From Polyangiaceae bacterium (lineage in GTDB: Bacteria; Myxococcota_A; Polyangia; Polyangiales; Polyangiaceae): a stretch of DNA of 64,000 nucleotides. A program made the position numbers and the translations under genes. The DNA lies in the NCBI GenBank assembly GCA_020633205.1, contig JACKEB010000017.1, forward strand, positions 186,001 through 250,000, given 5' to 3'. Below are positions 7,932-16,769 of the stretch, in pieces; within the stretch, counting starts at the first letter, position 1; each line of letters begins with the position of its first letter. The notes under the pieces were generated by a model that saw only the letters and a program-made list of their open reading frames with translations, was not told the origin of the DNA and searched no databases.

Positions 7932-8882
7932 ATGAGCGTCCACACCGATCCTGAACCTGCAGCGTGTATCGACTGCAGCCACGTGTCTCATCTGGAAACG
8001 TTGATCGACGGCCGCGGGAAGGATCTCGGCGGCCTTGAGGTGCGCCGCGTGTTGCCCGCAATCCGGCAGCGCCGTGTGGGACCGTTCATCTTCTTCGATC
8101 ACTTCGGAGAGCAGGGCGGGCGCCTCGTCGGCGGGATGCAGGTGCGCCCTCACCCCCACATCAACCTGGCCACGGTGACCTATCTGTTCGAAGGCGCTAT
8201 TTTGCATCGCGACAGCCTCGGCTCGGAGAAGGTGATTCGACCTGGCGCGGTCAACTGGATGACGGCTGGCAGGGGCATCGTGCACTCCGAGCGCATGCCG
8301 GATGAGGTGATTGAGAACCTCCACGGCGTTCAGGTTTGGCTGGGGTTGCCCCAGGCGGACGAGGAGATCGAGCCGCGCTTCGAGCATTACCCCGCGGAAG
8401 GAATGCCGGCACTGGAGCAAGACGGGGTTAGCCTGCGAGTGATCGCTGGCGAAGCCTACGGGTTACGCTCCCCGGTCAAGGTGCACTCCCCGATGTTCTA
8501 CGTCGACGCGGAGCTCTCAGCGGGCAGCACCGTTTCTCTTCCCGACGGATACGCTGAACGCGCCGCCTACGTCGCCGTGGGCGAGCTCGAAAGCGTCGGC
8601 TCAGACGGAGCTAGCGTATCCGTCGGCGTAGGACAGATGGCCGTCTTTTCTGGGGGTGAGGGTGCGGCGGTCAAGGCCACGCGCGACGCCCGAGTGATGC
8701 TGCTCGGTGGCGCGCCGCTGGATGGCGACCGCCACATGTGGTGGAACTTCGTCTCGAGCCAGCGTGAGCGCATCGACGAGGCCAAGGCCGAGTGGCAACG
8801 TCTGACGAGCGAGGGCAAAAGCAGCCGTTTCGAGAGGGTGCCGGGAGACGAAGCGGAGTTCATTCCGCTGCCTGAGCGCTGA
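7932..8882 (+). CDS. Pirin family protein
   Basis: 316 aa, the usual size for bicupin pirins. The N-terminal cupin carries the pirin metal site in RPHPHINLATVTYLFEG, then HRDSLG and MTAGRGIVHSER (His, His, His/Glu ligands). A weaker C-terminal cupin follows from about residue 190. Pirins bind Fe(II); some bacterial members have quercetinase activity and others act as redox-linked protein partners, so the substrate is not claimed. The extra C-terminal segment (about residues 270-316) is charged and helical. It is divergently placed against arsH and likely shares a regulatory region with it. Confidence 0.9.
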   Translation: MSVHTDPEPAACIDCSHVSHLETLIDGRGKDLGGLEVRRVLPAIRQRRVGPFIFFDHFGEQGGRLVGGMQVRPHPHINLATVTYLFEGAILHRDSLGSEKVIRPGAVNWMTAGRGIVHSERMPDEVIENLHGVQVWLGLPQADEEIEPRFEHYPAEGMPALEQDGVSLRVIAGEAYGLRSPVKVHSPMFYVDAELSAGSTVSLPDGYAERAAYVAVGELESVGSDGASVSVGVGQMAVFSGGEGAAVKATRDARVMLLGGAPLDGDRHMWWNFVSSQRERIDEAKAEWQRLTSEGKSSRFERVPGDEAEFIPLPER

Positions 8883-8963
8883 CGAACGGCACAGAAGGAG
8901 CGGCGCAGGGAAGAAGCTCGTCGGTTTCTGGCGTTTTCCTGCAGTAACCACGAGAACGAAGCC

Positions 8964-9872
8964 ATGCGTCCCTCCTCTCGAAGCCTGCGCTGGGCGGGAC
9001 TCCTACTCGCACTAGGAGTCTTGCCGGCGGCGCTCGCCGTACGCGCCTCCCAGCGACCAGACCCTCCCCCATCTCTGTCCAACGCCGCGCCGGTCAAGCA
9101 GCTCGGTCAGTGGGTGTGGACGACTCGCGACGCGGAGCGCTTTTCGGTCGCGCACCAGGCGGACCAAGCGCTGGTACCGGCACTGCTAGTCGGAAGCGTG
9201 CGTCGGGAGAGCGGTCAGCTCAGGATGCGCCGAGGCATCGACCCAGTCACCACCGGCACCCGTCGCGTCGCCGCGGTCGTGCGTCTGGAAGACAGCGTCC
9301 ACCCGGCGCTCACTCAGCACTCAGTCAAGACGTTCGCGGGCGAGCTCGAGGCGCTACTGAATCCTCTGCTGCTCGAAGTGAGCAAGAGCGGCGTGGAGCT
9401 TGCGGAGCTCCAGCTCGACTATGACGTCCCTGTCAGCAAGCTCGGGCTCTGGGCGGATGCCTTGCGGGAACTGCGCAAAGGGCCCCTCGGGCTCGTTTCC
9501 TTGTGGATCACTAGTGTACCGAGTCACGTCGCCGACGCGCGCTACGGCGAACACCTGCGAGGCGTGGTCGACGGAACCATTCTGCAGTTGTTCGATACGG
9601 GACTGAAATGCTCGAGCATGAACCAACGCAAGCTGGAGAATCAGCTTACCAAGCACGGTTTGCCCTTTCGCATTGGAGTCGGTGCGTTCGAACGCGCGCG
9701 GACGAACTCCGGGACGGAGCCTGCCAAGGCGGCGAGCGACCACGGCTGCTGGCTCCAGCGCTCCGTGTCGTTCCGTGAGGATCCACTCTACCGCGGCACG
9801 TGGGTGTTCGCAGCCAATCAGGACACACTGGGAGCACTTCGCGTCCTGGCAACGACAGGAAGTTCATCGTGA
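8964..9872 (+). CDS. DUF3142 domain protein, exported
   Basis: 302 aa. An N-terminal signal or anchor (RWAGLLLALGVLPAALAVRA) is followed by a domain with the DUF3142 hallmark ELQLDYDVPVSKLGLW around residue 155, resembling the acidic beta-strand ends of TIM-barrel hydrolases. QLFDTGLKCSS and PFRIGVGAFERA correspond to later barrel strands. The biochemical role of DUF3142 is unknown; a sugar-active function is only a fold-based guess. Its stop codon overlaps the next gene's GTG start (GTGA at 9869-9872), which points to translational coupling, so the two products probably act together. Confidence 0.8.
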   Translation: MRPSSRSLRWAGLLLALGVLPAALAVRASQRPDPPPSLSNAAPVKQLGQWVWTTRDAERFSVAHQADQALVPALLVGSVRRESGQLRMRRGIDPVTTGTRRVAAVVRLEDSVHPALTQHSVKTFAGELEALLNPLLLEVSKSGVELAELQLDYDVPVSKLGLWADALRELRKGPLGLVSLWITSVPSHVADARYGEHLRGVVDGTILQLFDTGLKCSSMNQRKLENQLTKHGLPFRIGVGAFERARTNSGTEPAKAASDHGCWLQRSVSFREDPLYRGTWVFAANQDTLGALRVLATTGSSS

Positions 9873-11701
9873 GTGCGCGCATCGACGCCAGGCGTTGCTT
9901 GGCGAGTTCTGGCTGGCTCTTGGAGCGAGCGTTGTGGTGTGGCTTCGCCGCCCTCGTACTGTGGTTCATCGCACCGCCACCTGATGCAGAGGCGTGTGGA
10001 GGAGCCGACTACGGCAACCTGAGCGTGCTTCGCCCCCTGGACTCGCAGCTCAGCGAGCTCACGTACAGCGAGGTGGACTGGGACTTCGCTCGGGCAGAGG
10101 AGCTGACCTTCGCCTACCCATTGGTGAAGAGCGATCCCAAGGCCTATGCGGAGTTCGAGCGCTATCGCAAAGAGGAGCCGACTCAGGCCAAGCTCTCGCT
10201 GAGCGCTCTCGACGCCGCGATGGCAAAGGGCGATCTCGACGCCGCCGAGGCGGAAGCCAAGCGTCTGACCACCGCGTGGCTCGACCTGCCGTCGCTGAGC
10301 GCCGTCCCGTTCAACTCTGTGGCCGAGTCAGCAAGCGCTCTACTCGAGGCAAAGCGTAGCCTCGAGCCGCTGGGCAAGGACAAACGCGCAGCCTACTGGG
10401 CGAAGCGACCGAGCTCCAAAGCCAGCGACGAACGTGTGGCGCTGAAGAAAGCCCTGACCAAGGACATCCCCAATGGTTGGAAGAGTGAGATAGCGCGCCT
10501 CACCCCCAAGCAAACCTTCACTTCCCTGAGGAACCAGCGCAGCGACTGGCTCCGCAAATACCCGGGGCACGCTCTGGCGGACGACGTGCGCTTGTGGGGC
10601 GTCCGTATCGAGTTCTTCGCGGGAGACTTGGACGCGGCGTGGGACATCTTGCTGGACGTCTACAAGCGTCACCCCCAGCGCGCAGCGAGCGAGATGTACT
10701 ACCTGCTGCGTAACGGCAACCCGCCCAGCGCAGCGGTGTTGAGCCGAGTGACAGATCCGCTGCTACTCACCTCACTCAGCAATGAAGACACGCTCAGCGC
10801 GGGGCGCTGGGATGGCCTGTGGAAGCTCAGCGAGACGGCACAGAAGGCGAAATGGTCGATCAACCTGCAAGAGCGCCTGCTTCACTGGGCAGCCAGTCAA
10901 CCGAAGGCTCAGGCGCTGCCGGCGAAGTTTCCGCGGCAGAGCCGGGCCCCGACGGCATTCTGGGGGAAGGCACGGGCGATCGCGCTGGCGAAGCATGGGC
11001 AGACTACTTCCGCACGTAAACAACTCGAGCGCACTCCCGCGGACGCCCAGCAGGCCGCGTTGCTCGGAGGGCTGTACCTCAATGCCAGGCAGCCGGAGCG
11101 AGCGCTCGCCCTGCCCAAGCTGTCGACCCACTCTCAACTCTACCTGGTGCGGGTAGCGCTGTCGGACGCGCAGCTGAGGAAGCAGCGAAAGCAAGCCAAG
11201 GGCGAGCTCCGAACGATGCTCGACACCGAACTCGCAGCACGCGCCAAGAGCTGGAGCGCAGCGCAAAAGCTGGTACGCGACCGCGCCCGGAAGGACCGCT
11301 ACACGGAAGCGGCGCGCCTCCAAAAGAAAGACACCCTGGCGTACGCGCGCTACTTGGCAGAACACTACACGCAGCTCTTTGCAGAGGTCGACTCCGGCTT
11401 CTTGCGTGGCCTCAGCGTGCACTACGAAGACCTGAAAGCTCCAAATGAGCGTCGCGCAGTGGAGCGGGCGATGGAGCGCGGAGACGAACGCTGGCGGGCC
11501 CTCGAAGCGTACACCAAGTGGCTCGAAAAGCACTCGAGTGCACCCACTGCGCGCCAGGTGCTGACGGAGGCGGATCAGCTTTACATCCGCATGACCAGCA
11601 ACGGCGGCGCGAGCGGATTCTGGCAGGCCCACGCCGGCAAGACGAAGCTCGTGGCGCGGCTACGAAAGGTGGGCAAGACCGTTCGGGCGAACGCTCACTA
11701 G
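9869..11701 (+). CDS. Exported helical-repeat (TPR-like) protein coupled to the DUF3142 gene
   Basis: 610 aa from the GTG at 9869, with AGGA about 11 bases upstream. A hydrophobic signal (ALWCGFAALVLWFIAPPP) precedes EACGGADYGN; an ACGG start to the mature part is common in large exported myxobacterial proteins. The rest is almost entirely amphipathic helix rich in Ala, Leu, Lys and Glu. Many segments are TPR-like, for example GDLDAAEAEAKRLTTAWLDL and FAGDLDAAWDILLDVYKRHP. No catalytic motif was seen. The 4-base overlap with the DUF3142 gene suggests a scaffold or assembly role for that partner, which is inference. The frame is open upstream to 9800, but that part is antisense-like and discarded. 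Confidence 0.7.
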   Translation: MSARIDARRCLASSGWLLERALWCGFAALVLWFIAPPPDAEACGGADYGNLSVLRPLDSQLSELTYSEVDWDFARAEELTFAYPLVKSDPKAYAEFERYRKEEPTQAKLSLSALDAAMAKGDLDAAEAEAKRLTTAWLDLPSLSAVPFNSVAESASALLEAKRSLEPLGKDKRAAYWAKRPSSKASDERVALKKALTKDIPNGWKSEIARLTPKQTFTSLRNQRSDWLRKYPGHALADDVRLWGVRIEFFAGDLDAAWDILLDVYKRHPQRAASEMYYLLRNGNPPSAAVLSRVTDPLLLTSLSNEDTLSAGRWDGLWKLSETAQKAKWSINLQERLLHWAASQPKAQALPAKFPRQSRAPTAFWGKARAIALAKHGQTTSARKQLERTPADAQQAALLGGLYLNARQPERALALPKLSTHSQLYLVRVALSDAQLRKQRKQAKGELRTMLDTELAARAKSWSAAQKLVRDRARKDRYTEAARLQKKDTLAYARYLAEHYTQLFAEVDSGFLRGLSVHYEDLKAPNERRAVERAMERGDERWRALEAYTKWLEKHSSAPTARQVLTEADQLYIRMTSNGGASGFWQAHAGKTKLVARLRKVGKTVRANAH

Positions 11702-11719
11702 CCCCGCGAAACGGATCGC

Positions 11720-13678
11720 GTGCCTCGCGCCGACACGATCGCTAGTTTCCGCGAGCCAGCTCCGGTACTTTCTCGATGGGAAATGTCGGGGGACGAGCTG
11801 AAGGGCTTCACCACCGCTGAGATAGAGCATGCACTGCGTGCCTCAGGGGTAGCGATTTGGGTCTGGGACCCAAAGTCCGACGTGGTGCGCTGGTCAGACA
11901 CCGCGAGCCACATCCTACCGATTCTTCGCGGAAACAATTCTGCAACGCTACAGGACTTCGTTCAGCTGATTCACCCCGATGATCGGGAGCGACTGTCCGC
12001 TGTGATTGCCGCCTCGCTACGCGGAGCATCGAGTGAACCCGCGATTCAGTACCGAGTTCTCCACGGCGATGACCGAGATCACTGGGTCGAAGGGCGCGGC
12101 GCGGTGGTGCTGAACAAGCGCGGCGAAGTCGACTGCATGCTCGGGGCGGTGCGCGACGTCACCGCGCAGAAAACGTTCGAGCAAGCTTTGCAGCAAAGCG
12201 AGGAGCGCCTCCGGCTCTACTCGGAGCTCGCCTCGGACTACGTCTACCAAGCCGATCTGGTGTCCCTCGTGCCCACGATTCTGGCGGGCTCCTTGGAGCA
12301 AGCCACGAGCTACAGCCCCCAAGACGTCGCCGCGCGCGGTGGTTGGTTGAACGTCATCCATCCCGACGACATCCCCGACGCGACCGAGCTGGCAAAGGCG
12401 CTCAACGCGGGTAAGCCCTTCATGACCGAGTATCGCGTCATCGATCGCGATGGGCAGGTGCGCTGGCTGAAGGACCGCGCGCTGCCCCTGATGGACGCCA
12501 CGGGAAAACCGACGGGCGTGATCGGCGGGGTCCAAGAGGTCACCGAACTGAAGAGCCTCGAATCTCAGCTCGTGCACTCCCAGAAGATGGAAGCCCTCGC
12601 ACGCCTGGCCGGCGCGGTGGCTCACGACTTCAACAACCTCCTGACCGTGATGTGGGGCGCCGCCGATCACTGGGGCGCCGAGCGCGACGCCGACGCGACG
12701 GAAGCGAAAGCTGACCTGGAGTCGGCCCTCAAGCGCGCGACGGAGCTGACGCGGGCGCTGCTCGCGTTCGGGCGCAAGCAGGTCGGCGTTTCGCAAACGA
12801 TTGATATCGATGCGCTGATCACTTCCGTACGCACGCTGCTTCAGCGCGCGGTTGGAGAACGCGTGCAGTTGGACACGGACCTGAGCTCCGACGGCGCGAC
12901 GCTGATGGGAGATCCAGGGCAGTTTCAGCTCATGCTGCTGAATCTCGCGGTCAACGCCCGAGACGCCATGCCCGATGGGGGGCGGCTGCGCATCACGACT
13001 CGCCGGGGCGTGCCTCCCAAGGTCGTGGCATCGCCGGATTCTGAGTCTGTGCTGGTTCAGCTCGCTGACACGGGCGTGGGAATCACGGGTGAGGTGTTGC
13101 CCCATATTTTTGAGCCCTTTTACACCACGAAGCGCGAAGGTCGGGGTACCGGCTTGGGCCTTGCGACGGTGCACGGCATCATCACTCAACTCGAAGGCAG
13201 TATCCTCGTGGATACGTATCCAGGGGTGGGCACGCGCTTCGACATCTGGCTCCCCATCGCCAGCGCCTCAGTCCCAGTCGCGGCCCCAGCGTCTGTAAGG
13301 CAGCGCATCGGTGGACTCGAGAACGTCCTGGTGGTCGAGGACGATCCACTGGTCAGGCGCACTACAGTGCGCGCTCTCAAGGCGCTGGGCTATCATGTGC
13401 AGTCCGCGGAGAGCTCCGAGCGAGCGCTGGAGCTGCCCGATCTAGACGCGGTCGCGCTACTCGTGAGCGACGTCCGGCTGCCGGGGATGTCCGGGCACGT
13501 CTTGGCTAGTGAACTAAAGAAGCGCTTCCCCGAGCTGCAGGTCTTGCTGGTCAGCGGCTACGCGGAAGCGGTACCGGAGTACGCCGACGCGGAGCAGTTC
13601 CCCTTCCTCCGCAAGCCGTTCGCACCCGGAGTCCTGGCTGAGCGCGTGCGGAACCTCCTCGATCGCCGAGACCGCTAG
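11720..13678 (+). CDS. PAS-domain hybrid sensor histidine kinase with C-terminal receiver
   Basis: 652 aa, no membrane segment, so a cytoplasmic sensor. Order: two PAS/PAC domains (about 30-150 and 165-285; FVQLIHPDDRERL and LNVIHPDDIPD mark them); a HisKA domain with the phospho-acceptor in AGAVAHDFNNLLT (about residue 299); an HATPase_c domain with N-box LLNLAVNARDAMPDGG, G1 DTGVGI and G2 GTGLGLATVHG; and a receiver domain (about 535-645) with acidic pair EDD, acceptor Asp in VSDVRLPGMSG (about 583) and the conserved Lys in LRKPF. This architecture sends phosphate to its own receiver and then to an unknown partner. A Crp/Fnr regulator gene follows after 55 bases and may be in the same transcript. 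The first codon used is GTG 11720; an ATG at 11783 is possible. Confidence 0.9.
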   Translation: MPRADTIASFREPAPVLSRWEMSGDELKGFTTAEIEHALRASGVAIWVWDPKSDVVRWSDTASHILPILRGNNSATLQDFVQLIHPDDRERLSAVIAASLRGASSEPAIQYRVLHGDDRDHWVEGRGAVVLNKRGEVDCMLGAVRDVTAQKTFEQALQQSEERLRLYSELASDYVYQADLVSLVPTILAGSLEQATSYSPQDVAARGGWLNVIHPDDIPDATELAKALNAGKPFMTEYRVIDRDGQVRWLKDRALPLMDATGKPTGVIGGVQEVTELKSLESQLVHSQKMEALARLAGAVAHDFNNLLTVMWGAADHWGAERDADATEAKADLESALKRATELTRALLAFGRKQVGVSQTIDIDALITSVRTLLQRAVGERVQLDTDLSSDGATLMGDPGQFQLMLLNLAVNARDAMPDGGRLRITTRRGVPPKVVASPDSESVLVQLADTGVGITGEVLPHIFEPFYTTKREGRGTGLGLATVHGIITQLEGSILVDTYPGVGTRFDIWLPIASASVPVAAPASVRQRIGGLENVLVVEDDPLVRRTTVRALKALGYHVQSAESSERALELPDLDAVALLVSDVRLPGMSGHVLASELKKRFPELQVLLVSGYAEAVPEYADAEQFPFLRKPFAPGVLAERVRNLLDRRDR

Positions 13679-13733
13679 CCGCGACCAGCGGCGCTGCTTG
13701 GCCTCGACCGAAGAGTGATATGGTCGCGAGGTC

Positions 13734-14552
13734 GTGTCCGACGAAGCGCCCTTCACCGCTATCAAGCAGCTCCCGCCGGTGCGCGCCCTTGGGCGACAGC
13801 TGGTCAGTCTGCTCAACCGACGGGAGGAACGCACGGGGCGCCCCACGCGTCAGCCTCAGCGAGGTGTGTGGGCGCTCGGCGGGGCCCAGCTGTTTGACGG
13901 CTCGGCGAAGTCTGGGCTCGAAGAACTCGTAGCCAGCGCAGAGCGCAGGCGGTTGAGTCGTCGGAGCAGCCTGCTGCTCGAAGAGCAAGACACTCGAGTC
14001 TGGGTGATCGTTTCCGGGGGGATCAAGCTCTGTCGAACCAGCGCCCTCGGCGGGCGGTTGGTGGAGGCGATTCTCGCGCCGGGGGACATCTTTGGGCGGC
14101 TTTCCACTGGAGGCGCACCAACGGCGCTCGAGGTCGAGAGCCTGGAGGCCAGTGAGCTTGCCGGACTGGCGCGCGACGCTTTTTCCACCCTGCTCCGCGA
14201 GCACCCGGAACTCGCCCTCTCGGTGCTGCAGGAAGTCGAAGATCGTCAGCAGCGCCTGGTGCGGCGCCTCGAGTCGTTGGTCTTCAAAGACGTTCGGGCC
14301 CGCGTCGCGGAGACCTTGCTCGAGCTCGCCAAGGAAAACCACGGGCCCTGCCAACATGGGTTCGCCGTGGATGTGCGGATCAACCAGCAAGATCTCGCCG
14401 AACTGGTCGGCGCCACGCGCCAAATGGTCAATCGCGTGCTCGGCGAACTGAGCCGCGAACTGTACGTGCAGCGCGTGGGAAAGGTGATTTGCGTGCTGCA
14501 CTTGGAGCGCTTGGAGCGGCTGACTTCCGCTGGCACTGAAACACCCGAATGA
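13734..14552 (+). CDS. Crp/Fnr family transcriptional regulator
   Basis: 272 aa. A cyclic-nucleotide-binding type beta roll (about residues 60-155; VWVIVSGGIKLCRTSALG and ILAPGDIFG) is followed by the long dimer helix and a winged HTH. The HTH includes INQQDLAELVGATRQMVNRVLGEL, the expected recognition helix with R-x-x-V-x-R-x-L. The N-terminal 50 or so residues are longer than usual and basic (RREERTGRPTRQPQR). No four-Cys iron-sulfur cluster pattern is present, so it is not a classical Fnr. The ligand cannot be told from sequence. The start is GTG. Confidence 0.85.
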   Translation: MSDEAPFTAIKQLPPVRALGRQLVSLLNRREERTGRPTRQPQRGVWALGGAQLFDGSAKSGLEELVASAERRRLSRRSSLLLEEQDTRVWVIVSGGIKLCRTSALGGRLVEAILAPGDIFGRLSTGGAPTALEVESLEASELAGLARDAFSTLLREHPELALSVLQEVEDRQQRLVRRLESLVFKDVRARVAETLLELAKENHGPCQHGFAVDVRINQQDLAELVGATRQMVNRVLGELSRELYVQRVGKVICVLHLERLERLTSAGTETPE

Positions 14553-14610
14553 TCGCCCCGGTGTCCACCAGTTGACAGACACCACATCCACGCACTGGCA
14601 AGAAGCACCC

Positions 14611-15324
14611 ATGTCACCCACTCGACTGTGGCGCACCCTGCCTCCCTTCACGTTGCCTGCGCTCACGCTGTGCTTGTCCTCCCACCTCGCTCTGGCAGAG
14701 CCTCGGGCTGAGTACGCGGATGCGAGCGAGCTAAACCCCGAGCCGACCCCGCACCTCGCGGAAACGGCCATGTTCGCCCGCTATCAGCGCTCCACCGAGA
14801 GCTCCCCCGTCGATGTCTCGGTTTTCGAAGGCGCGACCAGCAACCGGGTGTATCTCGGACGCAGCGTGAACTACTGCCTCGGACTGGACGGCTACGCAGG
14901 GGGCGGTGACCCTGGCGCGAGCTATGGTGCGACGCTCTTCATATTGGGACTTGGCGCGCGCTCGCAGAGCCAACACTTCATCAGCCTCTGCGGAGGGGGC
15001 GGGTTTGACAGACTCGGCGATACGCTTCCCGTCGGATTCAAGCTGACACCGGAGCTGCGCGCTGGGGTGAGCCTGGGTCCGATACGACCGCTCATCTATT
15101 TTCAGCCGAGCTGGCAGCTCAAGAGCAACCGCCAGCGGGCAGACGAAGACTACCCGTTCGACGACTTCGAGGCAGGCCTCTGGTTGCGTTTTGGTCGCCA
15201 GCATCACTACTGGCAAGAGCTCTCCGCAGCGGGCGGGTTGATGCTTGGTGTGAACTACACAGACCGTGCGGGAGTTCGCCAGCTAGGCGTGTCGCTCGGC
15301 TTCGACTTCGCGGGAGGCGTGTGA
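14611..15324 (+). CDS. Hypothetical exported (outer-membrane-like) protein
   Basis: 237 aa. A signal peptide is clear (RLWRTLPPFTLPALTLCLSS then HLALA before EPRAE). The mature part is rich in alternating hydrophobic/polar stretches with aromatic residues, such as PIRPLIYFQPSWQLKS and FEAGLWLRFGRQHHYW, and ends in GVSLGFDFAGGV. It looks like a small beta-barrel or beta-rich periplasmic protein; no family was recognised. The ATG at 14611 is preferred to an upstream TTG because it places the signal at the N-terminus. The stop overlaps the next gene's ATG by one base (TGATG), so the two are coupled. Confidence 0.65.
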   Translation: MSPTRLWRTLPPFTLPALTLCLSSHLALAEPRAEYADASELNPEPTPHLAETAMFARYQRSTESSPVDVSVFEGATSNRVYLGRSVNYCLGLDGYAGGGDPGASYGATLFILGLGARSQSQHFISLCGGGGFDRLGDTLPVGFKLTPELRAGVSLGPIRPLIYFQPSWQLKSNRQRADEDYPFDDFEAGLWLRFGRQHHYWQELSAAGGLMLGVNYTDRAGVRQLGVSLGFDFAGGV

Positions 15325-16295
15325 TGATCCGCACGAGTAAGAGAAACATGGCGGTTCGGCTGAGCTGCGTGGTTGGTATGTGTGCTTTGGCGCTCGGAGG
15401 TTGTGCGCCTCCCATACGAGCTGCGAGGCTCCCGGACACGACGGCGCAGGCACCTGAAAAAAGCCACACGGAAACGCTCTTCGCCGCGAACGACGGCTTG
15501 AAGCTCTATCGCCAGAGCTGGAAGCCGAGCGCCGCGCCAAGGGCCGCCTTGGTGATCCAACACGGGCTCAAGTCTCATAGTGGTGACTATACAGCGTTCG
15601 CTAGGGCCATGGCGGCCCGCGGTTTCGCCGTCTACGCAGCCGATATGCGCGGCCATGGTCGCTCCGCGGGACAACGCGCGACCCTCGATGACTTCGACCA
15701 GCTCGTGCGCGACCTGCAGCAAACGGTGACGCTTGCGCGCCGTGAAGTGCCGCAGCCGATGCCGCTGTTCCTGATGGGGCACAGCGTCGGCGGCGCGCTC
15801 AGCGCCTTGTACGCAGAGCAGCATCAGAGCGACTTGGACGGACTGGTACTGCTGGCTCCAGCGCTGCGAGTGGATCGGATGCCAGTCGAGGCTGCGGCGA
15901 CTCCGTTCTTCGGGACGCTGCTCCCCAACGCACCCTTGGTGGATGTACCGAACGCGTGGTTCAGTCGCGATCCGGCACGCGTCGCCCAGATGGATGCCAG
16001 TGACCTGGTGTATCAGCCAGCGGGCCCCGCGCGAACCGGCGTTGCGCTGTTGGACGCGCTGGAATACGTATGGACTCACCCCCAAACGATCCAGATCCCG
16101 CTCTTGGCCTTACACGGCACCGCAGACAAAGCGACGGATCCGCGAGGAAGTGCGGAGTTCGTGAAGCGGGCCAGCTCCTCGGACAAGCAGCTATTGCTGT
16201 ACCGCGGGCTGTATCACGACCTCCTACACGAGCCAGAGAAGACCCACGTCACAGGAGACCTGCGCAACTGGCTCGAGAAGCACGTCAGTCCTTAG
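15324..16295 (+). CDS. Lipoprotein alpha/beta hydrolase, monoacylglycerol-lipase-like
   Basis: 323 aa. The signal ends in a lipobox (LALGGC, Cys about residue 27). The alpha/beta hydrolase fold of the serine aminopeptidase S33/Hydrolase_4 group follows. VIQHGLKSHSGDY is the oxyanion strand and the nucleophile elbow is GHSVGG. The acid lies in LHGTADKATDP, and the His is probably the one in YHDLLHEPE. The pattern YAADMRGHGRSAG matches monoglyceride lipases and lysophospholipases. It probably cleaves monoacyl lipids at the envelope. It overlaps the upstream gene by one base and the convergent metalloprotease-like gene by 11 bases at the 3' end. Confidence 0.85.
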   Translation: MIRTSKRNMAVRLSCVVGMCALALGGCAPPIRAARLPDTTAQAPEKSHTETLFAANDGLKLYRQSWKPSAAPRAALVIQHGLKSHSGDYTAFARAMAARGFAVYAADMRGHGRSAGQRATLDDFDQLVRDLQQTVTLARREVPQPMPLFLMGHSVGGALSALYAEQHQSDLDGLVLLAPALRVDRMPVEAAATPFFGTLLPNAPLVDVPNAWFSRDPARVAQMDASDLVYQPAGPARTGVALLDALEYVWTHPQTIQIPLLALHGTADKATDPRGSAEFVKRASSSDKQLLLYRGLYHDLLHEPEKTHVTGDLRNWLEKHVSP

Positions 16296-16725
16296 GCCAG
16301 CCCCGCCGGATGCGCGCGCGGTCGACGCTACCGTACCGGTCGGCTTGCTTCTCTGGCCAGCCGTCGAAGTAGTGCCGCCAGCGCTTGCCGGTGACCTCAC
16401 GGTAGGCGATCGCGTAGGCCACGCGAGAGACGGACGGCACCCCAATCAGCGCCAGGTAGAGCGGCCCTAGCATGCGAGACTGGAGCGTGTGACCAAACTC
16501 GTGGTCGCGAGTTGCTTCGTCCAAGAAGAAGTGTCGTGACGGCTTTGGCTCCGTCCAAAACACGAAGTACCCCAGGGAAACGGCAACCCACTCCGATTCG
16601 ATGAACAGCCGCTGGCGCGCATGAGTCTCGCTCTTTGCCCCCCGAAGCGCGCGGTGCAACCCGAGCAGGCCCACCCCAAGCAGGTTTTGAGGGAGTTCCC
16701 ACAGCGCGAGAGCAAGCGGCGTCAT
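16285..16725 (-). CDS. Small membrane-associated metalloprotease candidate (HEFGH ... ExQAD)
   Basis: 146 aa. It contains HEFGH at about residue 76, matching HExxH with Glu as the catalytic base, and about 50 residues later WPEKQADRYG, an ExxxD arrangement that could supply the third zinc ligand of a gluzincin. Between them lies a hydrophobic stretch (MLGPLYLALIGVPSVSRVAYA), and a second hydrophobic segment opens the protein, so it is probably membrane-bound. No family name can be given with certainty. Its last 11 bases overlap the end of the lipase gene on the other strand. Confidence 0.6.
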   Translation of the reverse strand: MTPLALALWELPQNLLGVGLLGLHRALRGAKSETHARQRLFIESEWVAVSLGYFVFWTEPKPSRHFFLDEATRDHEFGHTLQSRMLGPLYLALIGVPSVSRVAYAIAYREVTGKRWRHYFDGWPEKQADRYGSVDRARIRRGWPKD

Positions 16726-16769
16726 GACTCATGCGCTGACACGGGCGCCAGCAAACTGCAAGTGAGAGC

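Noticed and set aside
12017..13189. 390-aa frame on the minus strand
   Set aside because: Antisense to a histidine kinase whose every motif is intact; composition (His, Arg, Gln rich) is typical of shadow frames in high-GC DNA.
14572..14577. TTGACA as a -35 box before the gene at 14611
   Set aside because: No acceptable -10 element at 16-18 bases downstream; likely chance.
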